Origin: Erythrocercus mccallii
Taxonomy: Eukaryota > Chordata > Aves > Passeriformes > Dicruridae
Length of the DNA stretch: 64,000 bases
Reading direction: 5' to 3'
Assembly (NCBI GenBank): GCA_013397435.1
Contig: VZRG01000529.1
Coordinates: forward strand, 1-64,000
This document shows positions 1 through 13,039 of this stretch, one piece after another. Both the position numbers and the translations under genes were made by a program. The first letter of the stretch is position 1, and each line of letters starts with the position of its first letter. A model generated the notes under the pieces. That model was not told where the DNA came from. It did no database searches and saw only the letters and a list, made by a program, of their open reading frames with translations.

Positions 1-17
1 TTTTTTTTTTTTTTTTT
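1..17. repeat. poly-T tract at window edge
   Basis: The window opens with an uninterrupted run of 17 T. It is cut by the window boundary, so its full length and any link to a retroelement tail on the minus strand cannot be judged. No reverse-oriented AATAAA (TTTATT) occurs in the next 40 bases. Confidence 0.7.
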
Positions 18-3000
18 GGTACCTGTTATTGCAAGGAGCCACAGTTTGACTGCTTTTTTGAGCATGTAGGAATAAAGTGGTTGCCAGAAAACAGGAGGTT
101 TATAGCTTTCCTCTTGCTCTCTCTGCCCCAGCTCAACGTGCACAACCTTTGTGTGCAAAAAAAGAGGCACCTCCACTATTCACAGAATGCTGCAGGGAAT
201 ATATCACGTTTATAGCTGTTGGGGAAAAAAAGAGCTGTTGTTTAAATCTATTGTGTGCTCTCTAAGGTTTGCAAAACCAGAGTTGTTTGGAAGATAAACA
301 ATTTTTTTATTTTTTTTTTAAACACTGGGAGATGTATGGTTGTTATGTAGGTTTGGGGGAAAGGAGATATTTTATTGTGTGTTTTGTGTTTTCCAATGGC
401 TTGTAGATGTGAGTAGGAAGGAAGAGACGGGTCAAAATTCCAGCAGTGCCACAGCGCAGCGTTTCTGGGCCATTACTGATTGTGGCTCCAAGGGTTTTGT
501 TGAAAATCATTGTTGTTTTCTGTTGCACAGTCCCTCCCAGACAGTGTGTCCTGCCATTGCTTTACTCTGCTTTTGAAAGCTGCAGAAAATGAGGGAGGAT
601 ATTTGGCAGCTGGTGAGGTGCACCCTGAATCATCTGGGGTGGCAAGTTTGTGTTTTGGAAGCCCCAGTGAGAACTGTGCTGGTGTCTGGGTGCTGGGGAT
701 CAGTCACTGCCTGCCTTGGGCACTCCAGCCAGAAAGGGAAGGGCTGCCCCATTCCCTGAGCAGGATGGCTGCGTTCTCCTCCACATTCTGAATTTCCACT
801 TCACTTGTCCTTCTCCACAACTGTCAGCTTGGAGGATTTATCAGACATTTTTCTTCGCTTGTAAAACTTCTCACAGGGTTGACAAAAGGTTGGCAATTTG
901 GTGGGACCTCACTGTACCAAACCTCTTGTGATGAGCAGAGAAAATTTTTATCTTTTGAGTAGCTACTTTTACATTTTGGGTACTAGGGAACATTTTTTAG
1001 AGACTCTCTGTTAATTTGGCTTTGTGAAAAGCACTGTATGAACAAATCTAGTGAAAAATCCTGGCAAGAGAGGAGAATCGACTAAAACAAATTAGAGTGG
1101 TTGGGTGCTTATTGCCTAGTCAGCTTATTAGATTTCTTTGACAATGTTTTTTTAAAATCTGAAAGCCCCAAGGTGTAACTAGCATGCTTTATGTTTTTAT
1201 AGAGTCTAGGCAATTTCTACAAATTGAAAAATCATTTTAAGCTTTCAGAACATGTCAGGATGATGAAATGAGTAAATTTTGTCTATTTTTTGATGACATT
1301 TCCTCATTCTTGCACATGGTAGGCTTGTTTTTGTTTACTATTAGGTGATGTCAGTAAGTTCTGAGATGTTCTTTTCATTGTTAAAATAACAACATGGATA
1401 TTTGAGGGGAAAAGCACGTGTGAATGTGGATCCAGCAGACACAGGGAAGCGAGGGAATGGCTGGTCAGGCTGACCACTCCTGACAATGTCTCTTTAAGAA
1501 AGCTCTGTACTCTCTTGCAATGTTAAAGTTGCTAAGGTAACTGTGCATTTTTTTAGAGCACAGCAATGTAAATAGGTACATGACCTGTATAAATTCTCAG
1601 TGCATAAATTACTAGAGGCCTCAAGCTGGAGTATCTTATACACTTCCTTGTTTTCAAATGACTTTTTGGCTTCTCTGCATGTCTAAAGCACAAGGATTTG
1701 ACGTGCCCAGTCCATGCTGCAGAATGTCCACCAGCAAAGCCAGGGCACAGATTTCCCCTGTGGTTTTGGTGCAAAGAGGAGCCAGGATTGCTTAACGGGC
1801 TGTAAGGGGCCCTCAAGGAGAGGGGGAGTGGCTCAGTGGCCTTCACCCCTTCAGCCTTGCATCCCAGCAAGTCTCCCCAGCTCATTTCCGTGCTGGGGGA
1901 TGCAACCCCTTGGGTTGGCATCAGCTTTGTGTTGGGCAGGCAAGGAAGCTTGGGGTTCTCACTGGAAACCTTTGTCCCAGTCCGCAGCTGTGCCTGGTCA
2001 CCCACCTGAGTGCAACTCCATCTGTTGGAAATAGGGTGGCTGGGTGCAGAAATGTAGGTCCAAGTTCCCTTAGTGAGTCCCACAGCCTGTGCATGGGTCT
2101 AACCTGCATCTCCCACAGCAGCTTTGGTCAGTGCCAGCTCTGCACGGTACCTGTTGTGTTCTCCTTGGGCTGCAAGAGGCCAGATTGTCTTAGGAAAACT
2201 GAAGCTGAACAGCTCCTGCTTTGATGCCAAGTTCTACAACCCACATCCTTGTCCTTTGTCCTCTTTTGCTATTGTGTTTTTGCAGCATCCCTGAATGCAG
2301 AGTTGCTGGAGGGGATAATGCAGCTCAGTTAATTTTATGCCTGTGCACACTGTTGCTGTGTCTGCACTCAAATTGTGTGCGTGGCTTCGGAGCGGGGCTG
2401 GATGTTTGGGTCCTGCTGCCTTGTGATAAAAGGTGTCATGCTCCTGATGGAGGCTTCTGGTGCAGAAATATGTGCACATACACCAGGTAACACATGTCCA
2501 GTGATTCTTCAAGCTGTGTTCGGCCTGCTGCACATATGCTGCAAAAATAGCTTGACCACTTGCAGCAAACCCAAATGTGCTGAGATGACCTCTGTGTGTC
2601 CAGGGGCCACTTCTCTGGGATTTCTGGGTGTCCATGTGGCCAAACCCTTCACACTACATCCAAAACGCTCTGGGAGACAGGATGGGTGGGGGTGTCCAGG
2701 GGGAGGCTAGCCCTGGCTTGGTGGTACACACTGCTGACCTCAGTTAGGAGGGGATATCATCTTATTTCTGGAGCTATCTGCTGGTGCGCATCAGACTGCC
2801 CACATGTGCCTTAGCAACATCCTGAGAGCAGCTCTGCAGTGAGGTCATGGAGCACGGCAGGGAAGGCAGCACTGGCAGTGCCAGTTTCACAGGCTCCTTG
2901 TCAACAATACCATCTGCTGGATGGATCACTGCTTGGAAAGGGATGGCAGGATGTGGCATCCGACCATGGCGTGCAAGGCTCATGTCCATGCTTACCTGTG

Positions 3001-4679
3001 GATAAAAAAGGGTCTCTGTGTAAAGAAATGCTCTGGCAAGGTGGCAGTGTACCCCTGCCCCACCCTCTTCCAGTGGCTGGGGGTCTGGCTGAGGCCGCTT
3101 GGATCTCCAAAGCTGGATCAGCTTCTGCTGAAACAATCCCAGGGAATTTCAGACTGGAGAAAGATTTTGACTTGCTCTCTTCCTTTGATTCCTGAGTTCT
3201 TTCTTCTTTCTCAGCCAGGGAAACATCTCTGGAGACTTCTCAGATGGTGCGGGAGTATGTGAGCAGCCCAGCGCTGGCACACCCAAATGGTGTCAGAAGG
3301 CAGGGGTCCTGCCTGGAGGCCAGTTTGGAGGGCTGCCCCTCCCTGAGCACCAGAGCTCAATGTGTGGGCAGGTTCACTCTTGCTGCTGACACACAAAATC
3401 CCAAATCAGTTCTCTCATCCTCACACTGCTGGGTTTTCCTTACATGTTTGTGGTTCTACAGTAATTGAGGTTGCTGGGGAGAAATGACCTGAGCACATCC
3501 CAGCAGAGAAACTGAGAGCAGAATTTAGGCTGGACATTGAAGCAGGAACCATTGCAGAAGCAGGAGGGTCAAGGAACTGCTGTGGGGAGAAATCTGATAC
3601 CACAGCTGGACTGATTTAGTATTTGCTTGTGTTGTACATTGTCTTATTTATAAGACAGAAATAAATTGATCTGAAAAAGTCCCATCTGCTCTAGCAGGGA
3701 TGGAGCTGGGGAGCTTTGGTACAATTATACTGAGATCCAATGGAAAATACTGGAGAAGTTCTGCAGAGATTTTGTTTTCCAAGCAAACCAACAGGAGCTG
3801 AGAACACTCCTTCCCTTGGCTTGCAAGGAGAGTTGCTGTCTTATGACTCCTTGCTTCAATGAGAAGTTATTTCCTTTCTTCAGGGCAGGAGCTTTGCAAT
3901 CAGAACCCTCTAAGTCAGGCAGGAAAACTGCTTTCTCCCCAGGTCCTCTGCCCTGCTGCTCCTGTGGCAGCACCCCTGGCTCCCCCATCCCTGGCGGGTG
4001 ACAGAGCCATGCCCCGGCTCCGCGCACGCAGCAGGGCGTGCGGATTCTGCTGGCTTTCTTTAAACGCTGCACTATTTTCAGGAGGAGATGGACTGCGCTG
4101 GCAGGGGGCCAGAGGCAGCCCTCTCCTTGCCAGGAAGCCAGATGCATGGTCACATTGCCTGGCTCTCCCTGGCAAGGCTGGGAAAGCTTCAGCAGGTGTG
4201 ATGGAACAGCATGCGGGAGCCGCAGGTCCAGAGCCGCCTGCCTCCGAGGTACCCCCGCACTTTGTCACCGAGCCCTGCGCTGCCAGCAGCATCCCCTCAT
4301 CCGCCGAGCATCACCCCGGTGGTGATGGGCGCTGCTCCTCCCCGGAGCATCCTCCGCTGGGCTCGGCTCTAGGGGATGGCTTTGGAGCAAGGAGCAGCAG
4401 CAGCAGGATGGAAAGGCTCTTTCCCCTGCCCTCCTCCCCCGCCGGAGCCTTCCACCTCCTCAGCAATGTTGTGGCGAGAGCAGAGCCTCACAGTCAGCAG
4501 ACTGCAGTGACAGATGGCAGGTCATAAGCCCTCTCGCTAATCTAACACTGGAAAAGAAAATAGGGCTGGGGGTGATTCAGCTGCTAGGCCTCAAAGCGAG
4601 GGGCTGACGGGATAGCACGCTCCTCTGACATGTCCTTGAAGGATGCTGCATCCCAGAGGACTGCGGGAACAAAAGTAAA
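18..4679. other. non-coding stretch, no gene recognised
   Basis: I see no gene, RNA gene or recognisable transposon here. Open frames are short and overlap on both strands. The 176-codon minus frame at 1553-2083 and the 142-codon minus frame at 3725-4153 show no domain or low-complexity pattern that I recognise. An imperfect RFX-like palindrome, GTTGCT-AA-GGTAAC, lies at 1528-1541. The last 700 bases are more GC-rich and are described separately. Confidence 0.5.
3960..4480. other. GC-rich patch with moderate CpG content
   Basis: This stretch is clearly richer in G+C than its surroundings and holds roughly two dozen CpG dinucleotides, for example around 4014-4042 and 4216-4350. It supports long open frames on both strands: 222 codons on + at 3859-4527, and 125 codons on - at 3915-4292. 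Overlapping frames on both strands are what low stop-codon density in GC-rich DNA produces, so I do not call a gene. It could be a weak CpG island or simply a local GC peak. No TATA box or initiator stands out. Confidence 0.35.
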
Positions 4680-4830
4680 GTGACGATCAAGCAAAAATCT
4701 GTTTGCAGAATAAGGCAAATTTTGCTAAAAATGGATAATGTGCTCAGAGTCATTCTGAGTAATTGGATTTCTATTAGCAAGATGCAAATATTACTAATAG
4801 AATTCTCTAGCAGGAATAATTTGTGCTCTG
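4680..4830. promoter_or_regulatory. candidate conserved enhancer block with POU octamer
   Basis: AT-rich block with a perfect POU octamer ATGCAAAT at 4782-4789. The octamer sits inside a 9-bp inverted repeat: TTCTATTAG at 4769-4777 and CTAATAGAA at 4794-4802. A second small inverted repeat, CTCAGA/TCTGAG with a 5-nt spacer, lies at 4743-4759, followed by TAATTGG. Each inverted arm carries a TAAT-like homeodomain core. This arrangement is typical of vertebrate developmental enhancers, but conservation is inferred and not measured. Confidence 0.4.
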
Positions 4831-7800
4831 GATCTGAAGCTACCCGGGCACCGTTGTCTTTCCATCCTTAATTGTCCACTGACCAGAGCTGTCTGCACCC
4901 TAAATGTATTTATCTATCAAACTGTCTCTTTGTATGTGTGGATCTGAAAGCAAGCTGAATCCATTTAATTCAGCACAGCATTCTGGAAACGTTCACGTGG
5001 CAAGAGGAATTTCTTGGCATTTGTGAGCTGCGACTTGCATTTAAAACTAATATATTTTATTTTCAAGGAAGGAATACAGGCTGCAACCTGAGCCTCCTGC
5101 TCCTGTTGGCAAACACCCATCCTGCTGAAGTGGCAAAGCTTGGGACACCATGGTGGGGGCCAATGTCAGAGGCTGTCAGTTGCCACCATCCTACCAGGAA
5201 ATCAGTTTAAGGTCGGGAGATGAGAGTCACTGATTCTCAGGGAAAACCTCACAGGGGGCACAGGGGGTTCTAATGAGCTGGACAGTCCCAGTGAAACCAG
5301 TGGGGCTCTTTGCTGTGGGAAGCCACAAATCAGAGCTTGAAATGTCCAGGAGTAGGGACCAAGGGTCAGGTTTGCAGCTGTAAAGCAGCGAAGCTCTGCT
5401 GAAATGGAGAGTTATGGATAATCATGGTCCTGCCTGCTGGATCTGCAGTGGAGAACATGCCCTGCTCTGTGTGTAGCTGTTCAGTCACTGCTGGTGTCAC
5501 CCTGAAACAAAACCAAACCAAAAAATCATTGTGTTTTTAAAACTGATTCCTGAAGGGAGTATATTTTAGGAATTTTTAAAATGAAAATGTCTTTTCAGCG
5601 GAACAAGTACCTGTACATGATGTTCTCCATATTTTCTGAGGAGAAAAACCTCCCACTTTTGAAAACAGCTTTTGCAAGAAGTGTTAAGGGGTTTTTCAAG
5701 CTACAGTTCAAGGGTTTTTTTAGCTCAAATGTTCCACTTGTTGCCCCAAAATATTTTACAAAAAGTTTTCAGGCTTGAAATAATTTTAAAGAGACAGGAA
5801 ATCACAGTGTTCTGAAAAGCCATTTTGGTGGAAGAGAAACACTTGTGGGCTGGTGCCATCAGTGTTGACATCAATTCTGATTTTTAACTTAGTAACAAAC
5901 TTGAACTGGCAGACTGCAGAGCAATTTTCTTCTGGTTCTGCTTGGCTCCTGTTGGCTTTCTTCTTGGAGAAGGAGGAATAAAAGGACTGTGGAGAGAAGA
6001 TATTTCATTTTTGCACACTTCTGTATCCTGGTATTATTATAATGGGGAAAGAAGGATATGGAAAAGGAAATTTTCCCTGTCATGGTGTAGAGCTAGAAAA
6101 TACCTGGACATAACATTGCAAAACAGAACATGATATTGAAATTATATTGGCTCTTCACACCTTTAGAAATACTGTCAGTGCAAAGTGGCTTAAGTTCATG
6201 CCAGTTTGAAGGTCTGAAGTTTGTCTTGATGCTAAAATAGATTAAAAAAAAATAAGTGATATTTTAAGAACTACCAGGAGACTGGATGCTTCTACTTTGC
6301 TGACGTTGAAACAAGTATGAATATTGACGTGAATGTTTGGGGTGAAACTAAAGCCATGTGGTGTGTAAAGGGCAATCTGTCAGGAAATGTAAAGAGGTTT
6401 GTTTTGGCCTGGAAGTTAAACACTTTGGCAAGTTCATTTAGCCAAAACTGGAGCAGGGGGGTCTTGTGCCAAAGAGCAGCTTCTCTGTCATTTGGGTGCA
6501 AACAAGTGGCTGTGCTGGCAAACAACTGTGCAGGTGAGGGGAGGGGAAGGTCTGAGAGGCCACACTGTCCTCTCCAAGCTCCCAGCAAGCTTGCAAGTGG
6601 AATGGTCCTGCAACCCCAGAATTCGGGTTGGGAATTGCAGTGATCAGTCCCTCCCAAGGATCCCACACTATACTGTCAATGATCCACTCGAGGATCTGAT
6701 GAGAAAGGTCCTCTTAAAAGTACAGAACCCCCAGTGATCCTCGTAACTGCTTCTCAGACAAGATTTAGCCTTTTTGAAATCCAATATAAATTCACCTTTG
6801 CTCCTGGGAGCTACAGAATACAACTCTCTACTAAATGCTCTGGCCTTTGCATCGTAGTTTGATCCTGAGAGGAGATAATCTCAGAAAAGGGGATTTGTTG
6901 TCTTTTTTTTGTTTTGTTTTGGTAGATGGTAGCAAAGATGGTTGAGATGGTAATATTGAGATGATCAATAAAGACATGTTTTGCAAGAAGGTATCATTTT
7001 TATGAAAAAAAAAATCCATAAAATAATGTGTTATTATCAGTGACGTGGGGCAGGGTCTCACTGTGACCCCTTGAGGTGTTTGAGCATCATAGGAGAGTGA
7101 GCCCAAATTCTGCCCACCTGCTCAAAAATCCAGAGGATTGGTTTCATTTATGGGTCAGCTCATCCTTAGACAGCCAGAGGCTTCCCACCCTTTATCACCA
7201 CTGAAAATCTGACCTGGGAAAGAAAGTGCAGATGCAGTCAATGAATCTGTGCTTAGACACGTCCACCCTGCTGTTGGAATTCTGAAAGAAATAGCATAAT
7301 ATGCATCACTTTGCTGGAAAATAAGGCAAATATAGAAGGGAGATGAACAAAAAGAAGGTGTTAGATGCCATGTCCTGTTTTCAGAGTCCTTCTCGTGCAA
7401 GTGCAGCCGAGGCACTGGAGGTGAAAGAGCTGCTGGTTCCAGTGATGTGACAATAATAATAAGTAGTAGAAGTAGTGGCAAAGCTGAAGGCAGGAGCTGG
7501 GGCGGGGGAACTCTGGCTGTGTAAGTCAGCTTGTGCAATTCCCAGAGCTCTCCTTATCTCCCTGTGCCTTTGGTTGGCATATCAGGCAGACAAAGAGCTT
7601 AACGCAACTTGGCAGAGCGGCTGGGGAAATTGTTTAAAATTTCCAGCAACTGGAACAATTCAGTAAGCCTTGGAACGGGGGAGAATAGTTGTCCCCTTAG
7701 GATTCCTATCACCCAAGGATAACATTTCCAGGCTTTGTCCAGCAAGAGATGTCACTTCATTTACAGAGATCCTCACAATGTTGAGGTATATTGGATATTG

Positions 7801-8311
7801 GTTATTATATGCAGAAGACTATCAGGAATCATCTCAGCTGGGCTAATTGTTCCAGGGTTCAGGGCTGATGGAATTTTAATTTAAGTGCTTGTGAAGTTTC
7901 CCAGAATTATAAAAGATGATAGAAAAGCCGTGGTTTTCAGAAGTATGTTACTAATATCCTGGATTCAGGACATTTAAGGTTTCAGCCAAATGCATCCCTG
8001 AGAAGGAGATTCCTCAGCTGGGACTTACCACCCTTGGCTGCCTGTTCTGGGATGGAGACAGGATGGAGAAGCAGCATTTTCTCCAAGAACTGACTGTGGC
8101 AAGAGCTCGATTCCCTGACAGTCGTGTTGACGTCACGTTCTTCAATGTTTGTTTTTATAGCTTGCAAAAAAAAAGAGAAGTGTTGCCCTATTTTGTGTCA
8201 CTGCTTTTTCTAGGGTGATTCTCTTCCCCTCCACCTCTTTCCTTTACTGAACCTGTGCTGAGGATGTGTCATTCCTTCACAACCTGCTCCCTCTGGCTGG
8301 GGGAGGAAAAA
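4831..8311. other. non-coding stretch, no gene recognised
   Basis: No exon with paired splice signals, RNA gene or transposon was recognised. Open frames are at most about 127 codons and have no family resemblance that I can name. Short A/T tracts occur, for example near 6244-6252 and 7004-7012. Confidence 0.5.
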
Positions 8312-8331
8312 GGGAGAGGGGTGGGGAGGGG
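8312..8331 (+). other. putative G-quadruplex
   Basis: Four G runs of 3, 4, 4 and 4 are separated by loops AGA, T and A. This fits the canonical four-run, short-loop quadruplex pattern. It lies within a longer G-rich purine tract (8299-8339). Whether it folds or matters for transcription is unknown. Confidence 0.5.
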
Positions 8332-8459
8332 AGGAGGAGCAACGACTCCATGGTACTGTAGAAAGAGTTGCTTTATTATCATAAAAAAATTGCACTCTGA
8401 AGATTTTTTTTTTTTAGGATCAAAACATACCAAAGAAAATGTAAAACAAAATTAAAATG

Positions 8460-8990
8460 AAGTCGGTATTCACATTGTCAGCAGTTATTTTGTCACTGCA
8501 AAGCATCTCCTCAAAGGAATATTGTGCAGCACAGCAGCAGCCGAATGAAGCAAGCGGCTCCGGCGTTTACTTAAAAGGGAAGTGCAGGGACATCTTCAAA
8601 CTGCAGTAATGGATCCCTGGGGTTTCTCTAAAGTCTGATAGTGGCACTGACATTTCCTGTGAAGTTGGAGGCTGGCAGGTTGTTAAAACTTCCCCCCCCC
8701 CTTTTTTTTTTTAACTGCATCAAGTGTTGCTGTAGTTTGTTGAACATATAAAATCACTTCTCCACCTCCTCCTTTTTTTTTTCAAAAAAAATCCAGATAT
8801 CAATAAAGAACTTGAGAGAGGAAAACACTATAATTATAGCCAAAAAGCTGGCACAATGCCTGCTGTATAAACCCGTTATTTTGGTAGCATAGAATTCGGT
8901 ACTGGAATAATTCTCTGGGTGGAAACTTGGCAAACATGATCTTAGCCTGTGAGCTAATCTTTTCTTTTTCCTCCTGTAATAACATTTTTT
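8460..8990. promoter_or_regulatory. candidate conserved non-coding blocks
   Basis: Two blocks, about 8460-8620 and 8795-8990, have the balanced, repeat-free texture with scattered homeodomain cores seen in vertebrate conserved non-coding elements. The second contains ATAATTATAG and GGAATAATTC. They are separated by a homopolymeric C10-T11 junction at about 8692-8712 and a T/A-rich tract at 8772-8790. No coding potential is evident. The call rests on texture only. Confidence 0.25.
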
Positions 8991-11785
8991 TTTCTACGCT
9001 ACAGATTTAGCCATTTCAAAATTGTGCATCCTATTACTGAGATTGTGTATGCACAAATGACCTGTGTTATGGGTCTCTGGGGTGACGTGAATGTAGACAA
9101 GAGATCTGCATGTTAGATTAAAACCCCTGCGCTGGAAAATTGGTGCCCTGTAGATTCAAATGCAGTTAGCCTTGATCTGAACTGCTGCCACCAGAGGAGC
9201 TGGCTATTGCTGAGGGTGCCATAGGAGGACTGGGAACCAGGACGAGGTTTGGGATTAGGATTTTGGGTTGCTGTGTGGTGGGGGGCGTTTCTGGTTCTGC
9301 TCCTCACCATTTCAGTCCGAGTGTCTCAGCAATTCCTGTCCTGGAGCCCGCTGGTGATGAGGAGTAAAAGTCTAAATATTTGTACAGACTTGAGGATTCG
9401 AGTCCATAGTGAAATGGAGCTGGTTTTATCTCCATAACATTGCAAGAGGTGCCACCAGCTGTGGACAGAGACCAGGTTCTGTGGTTAGCCCTTCTTTTTA
9501 AGAGAGCTGAGACACCAGAACACCTTGGTGGGATTGTGAAAGAGCTCAGATAACACAGGACTCACGTTACTGGTTTGATTTTTTTTTCATTTTGACCTAC
9601 ATCTTCAGTTTTTAAAGAACAGTGTGTTTGCCTACACTTGCAGGTTCTGGGAGCTGCAGATGCTACAAAAAGAGGGTGAGGTTTGAATTGAAATTCATGC
9701 CAGCCTGCTATAAACATGTTTCTAAATAAATATAATAAGATCAAATCTCTCATTGCTGTTGTCAGTCCATCCAGGATGCCTTGGTACTCTTGCAGCAGAG
9801 ACAGTCCCATGTCTTGGGACTGCCTGGGTGGGAATCCAGGGGCAAAACTGGTGCTTCAGAACTGTGGGATAATTAGTTCCACTTCCCTGCAGCACAAGGG
9901 AGGACTGCAGACACCTTTGAAATCTTCTTACCAGAAAGTGGGATGTGCAGTTTGCTGATGTGCTGGGTTTCCAGAGAAAACAGTCTCTCTAAGAGGGATT
10001 TTTTGGGAGAGACTTGGGGCAAAAAAAAAGCACAGTTGGGATTGAAGCAGGCTGAGACCAAAGGGGCTCTGTGGATGCTGGTCCATGCTTGGGGTGGGCA
10101 GCAAATCTGCTTATAACTTTTACCATTTCTCATCTGGAGGCACAAATTATTTTCCTCCAGCCTATGCATAGGATCAGCTCTGGGATTTTTGCTCCCAAGG
10201 TGGTGCTGAGTGCAATTTACAGCAGCCTGCAGAAAACAGGACCCCTTAATGGGGAGGTGTGAGCAGCGTTGGTGCTGCCATTCAACCCCTGTCTATTACC
10301 CTGTTCTGTGTTAAAGCTGAGCGTGGTTCAGGCTGGAAAAATGAACATTGGAGGCACCTATCTGCACATGGGATGTGCTTAAAAATCAGGCTGATTTTTT
10401 AAGGTAGTATTAATTACTATGGCACTCCTTGATTAAATGATCTTTTGGGACTTTGCATCAGCCAGAATTTGTCACTCTTGAATGTTTGCTGACTTGCTAA
10501 AGGCAATGCTCCATGTGCATGGGCTGAAGTTGGTGCATAAACCATAGCAGATTTTGAGGCAGGATCAGCACTTTAAATAATTTACCTGTCTGAGTTGTTG
10601 GTGCTGACAAGGGAGAAAAGGCTTTGCAAACAAAGGGGCACCACTGAAGATCCTGGTGACACAGGAGTTACAAACCAGATCCAAACTGGGACTACAGAGA
10701 AGCTGCTGTTCCTTTGGTGGGGGCCTTTGGGCCAGGCTGGCTCCTGCCTCCAGGATGCGACCATTACCTGAATCCTGAGTTCTGCTAAGGGAGCAGCCAG
10801 TGAGAGGCATCTAAAAACAGGAAGCAAGATCATCTTCCATGGTCATACCTGGATGGAAGGGCCTCTGCAAGTATTCACAAATAACAATAATCATAAAGTG
10901 TGTCACAAAGACATCCCATTAAAAAAAAATCATGAGGGCCCAAGGGGAAGGGAATCCAGTGTGCTGCTTTCTTTTGCCTTTTTCAGAGTCTGGTTTTAGC
11001 CTTTGGAGAATTCCTGTTCATACTGCAAAATTTCTTAGGAGGACAGAAAATTCTCGAAAATAAAACTAGTTTAACTTCCCTTTGCAAGCTTGAGGCTGAC
11101 TTCCAGGAGAGGAAGGTGTTTTGGTGGAGTCTTGGTCCCTGGGAAAAAGGTTTACATCTTTCATCTCTGCTATCTCCACAGAGAAGAAGGAAAAAAAAAA
11201 AGCCCCAACCCTCAAATATTTTATCTTGCTCTGCAGGACCCAAGCAGATGTCTCCCCAGGGACCATAAATTCTTTCCTGACTGTCTGCTCATGGACTCTG
11301 GTGCAGCACATTGGGAGAGTGAGCTTTGTTCCTTCACAGCACAGAGGACATGCCACAAATAATTTAAGGGACCATTTTTCTTCTTATGCGACGTTAAATA
11401 TTCTTTATTAAAAAAAAAATCCACACCACTTGGCATAAAGTAATATATCCAATAGAAAGGCAGATGCTGTTTAATAAAAGACACAGCACTTCCCTCTGCT
11501 CTGCATCCAACTTTCTGAATCACTTCCAGATCACTCGCACCTCCACTGCAAGGTGATGAGATGGGCCAAGAACAAGCTCTGTGCTGAGCCAAAACTCTTT
11601 AAGGACGTTGTTTCTACCTCCAGTTCAACTGCAGGAAAAAGGAAATTGTGATTTCAGTGCAGCTGATTGGAATGACTTTTTTAAAAACCCAGCTTGTTTG
11701 AGCATCTTTTCCACCTTCAGTACAAATCATGCACTGAAATCCAGGTGGTGTTGGTGCTGTGGCAGGCTGGGCTGCAGCCCTTCAG
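8991..11785. other. non-coding stretch, no gene recognised
   Basis: I see only short open frames in all phases and occasional A-runs (10021-10029, 10920-10928, 11191-11202, 11410-11418). No splice-flanked exon, transposon end or RNA gene could be supported. Confidence 0.5.
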
Positions 11786-11845
11786 TCATGGAACCATTAA
11801 GGTTGGGAAAGACCTCGAAGATCACCAAATCCAACAATCAAAGGT
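11786..11845 (-). mobile_element. CR1 LINE 3'-end fragment
   Basis: The + strand reads as the reverse complement of a CR1 3' terminus. 'TCATGGAACCATTAAGGTTGGGA' (11786 on) leads into a phrase equivalent to 'aagacctcgaagatcaccaaatccaac'. This matches the form of avian CR1 ends, where an ATTCTATGA-like tail precedes the element end. Only about 60 bp are recognisable, so it is a short, degraded 5'-truncated copy. The element's sense strand is minus. Confidence 0.7.
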
Positions 11846-13039
11846 CGAAGGATGTGTCCTCTGGGCTCGCTCTGGTTCCTGTTTGGAGGGTGTGATTAAG
11901 GCTGGAGAGGGGCTCTAAATGGTAGAGGAGACCTGGTGGCTGATGGGGAAAGTTCCCTTGCTTTTAGAGAAAAGAGACCAATAAACCAGCTAAAAAACAA
12001 ATTTCAAAATCCTCTGCTCATATATTTATTGGATCTCTTTGCAATGGAGAAGCAGAAAATAAACTGTCTCCAAACAGTGATTACAGAAGAGAAAAGTAGA
12101 AGGTGTAAAGGGAAAAATCTGATTCCTGTCTCACTTTCTCACCTCCAGTTTGGGGACAGTGATGGAATTTTGTTCCCCTGCTCCATTTCTTCCCTGATAC
12201 AGAAACAGAATTGGGAAAAAAATAATATGTAAGCAAATGGCAACCCCAAACCAAACCTCTTGAAAACTGTTCCTCTAAGCTTTCTATTCCTTTAGTGGAC
12301 TTTAGGTTTGCCACCTGCTTATCTCATTCCTCCTTTGAGCCTGTGAAAGGTATCTTCATGTGTTTCTAAAACTTTGCTTCAGTGCTAAGATAAATATGAA
12401 TTTTACTCTGTGAGCAGAGATTTTTGGAAAGAAGACTTTGAATGGACAAATCTTGTGATTCCAAGGTAAAATAGGAGATATTGTCTTATAAATTTCTCTA
12501 TTTTGTTGGTACATTTGATGTTAGGGATTTTTTTCCCCCTTTCTAATGTATTCTGATTTCCTTGATGTTTTCCTTGGTTTTCTGCCTTACTCCCTTTTCT
12601 TTTATAATTTCCAAGGAATTCAATTCTGGCATCTGAGCTTGTGCATTTGTGGGGAAGGATTGGACTATGACTTTCAGATTCCAAGTTTTGTTTGACAGCT
12701 TCTTATTCTATGTAACAATTTCATTTCTAACAGTCAGGAAGACAATTTTAGAGCAGCACAGAAAGAATTTCATAGGTAGCATCAACACAATCAATGCAAA
12801 ACCACCTCTGCCCCTGCAATGTAAACACTGAAGCGTGTCCATAAATTTAACTATGACTGTTCCAAAGATATGCTGGTGCTGTTGGCAGGGCTGGGGCCTC
12901 AGCATTTTCAAACTGCTGCTTTTTTACCTTATTTCTCCTCATTTTCACATGAATTTTTATGAATGACATAGCATGTGTTTGTGTGTTTTTATGCTTGTGT
13001 CCTAGTGGGTTTGATCTGGGTGTATCAGGCATCTGCCTT
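11846..13039. other. non-coding stretch, no gene recognised
   Basis: AT-rich sequence without a recognisable exon, repeat family or RNA gene. Part of its first 60 bases may be diverged CR1 sequence continuing from the neighbouring fragment, but I cannot align it by eye. Confidence 0.45.

Noticed and set aside
1528..1541. RFX-like palindrome GTTGCT-AA-GGTAAC
   Set aside because: One half site is intact, but it is isolated, with no CpG enrichment or second site nearby.
4090..4110. CTCF-like site (GGCAGGGGGCCAG)
   Set aside because: Two to three mismatches at informative positions of the consensus. Not supportable by eye.
3859..4527. 222-codon + open frame
   Set aside because: It lies in a GC-rich patch where both strands are open in overlapping frames. 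No domain, splice context or codon pattern supports a gene.
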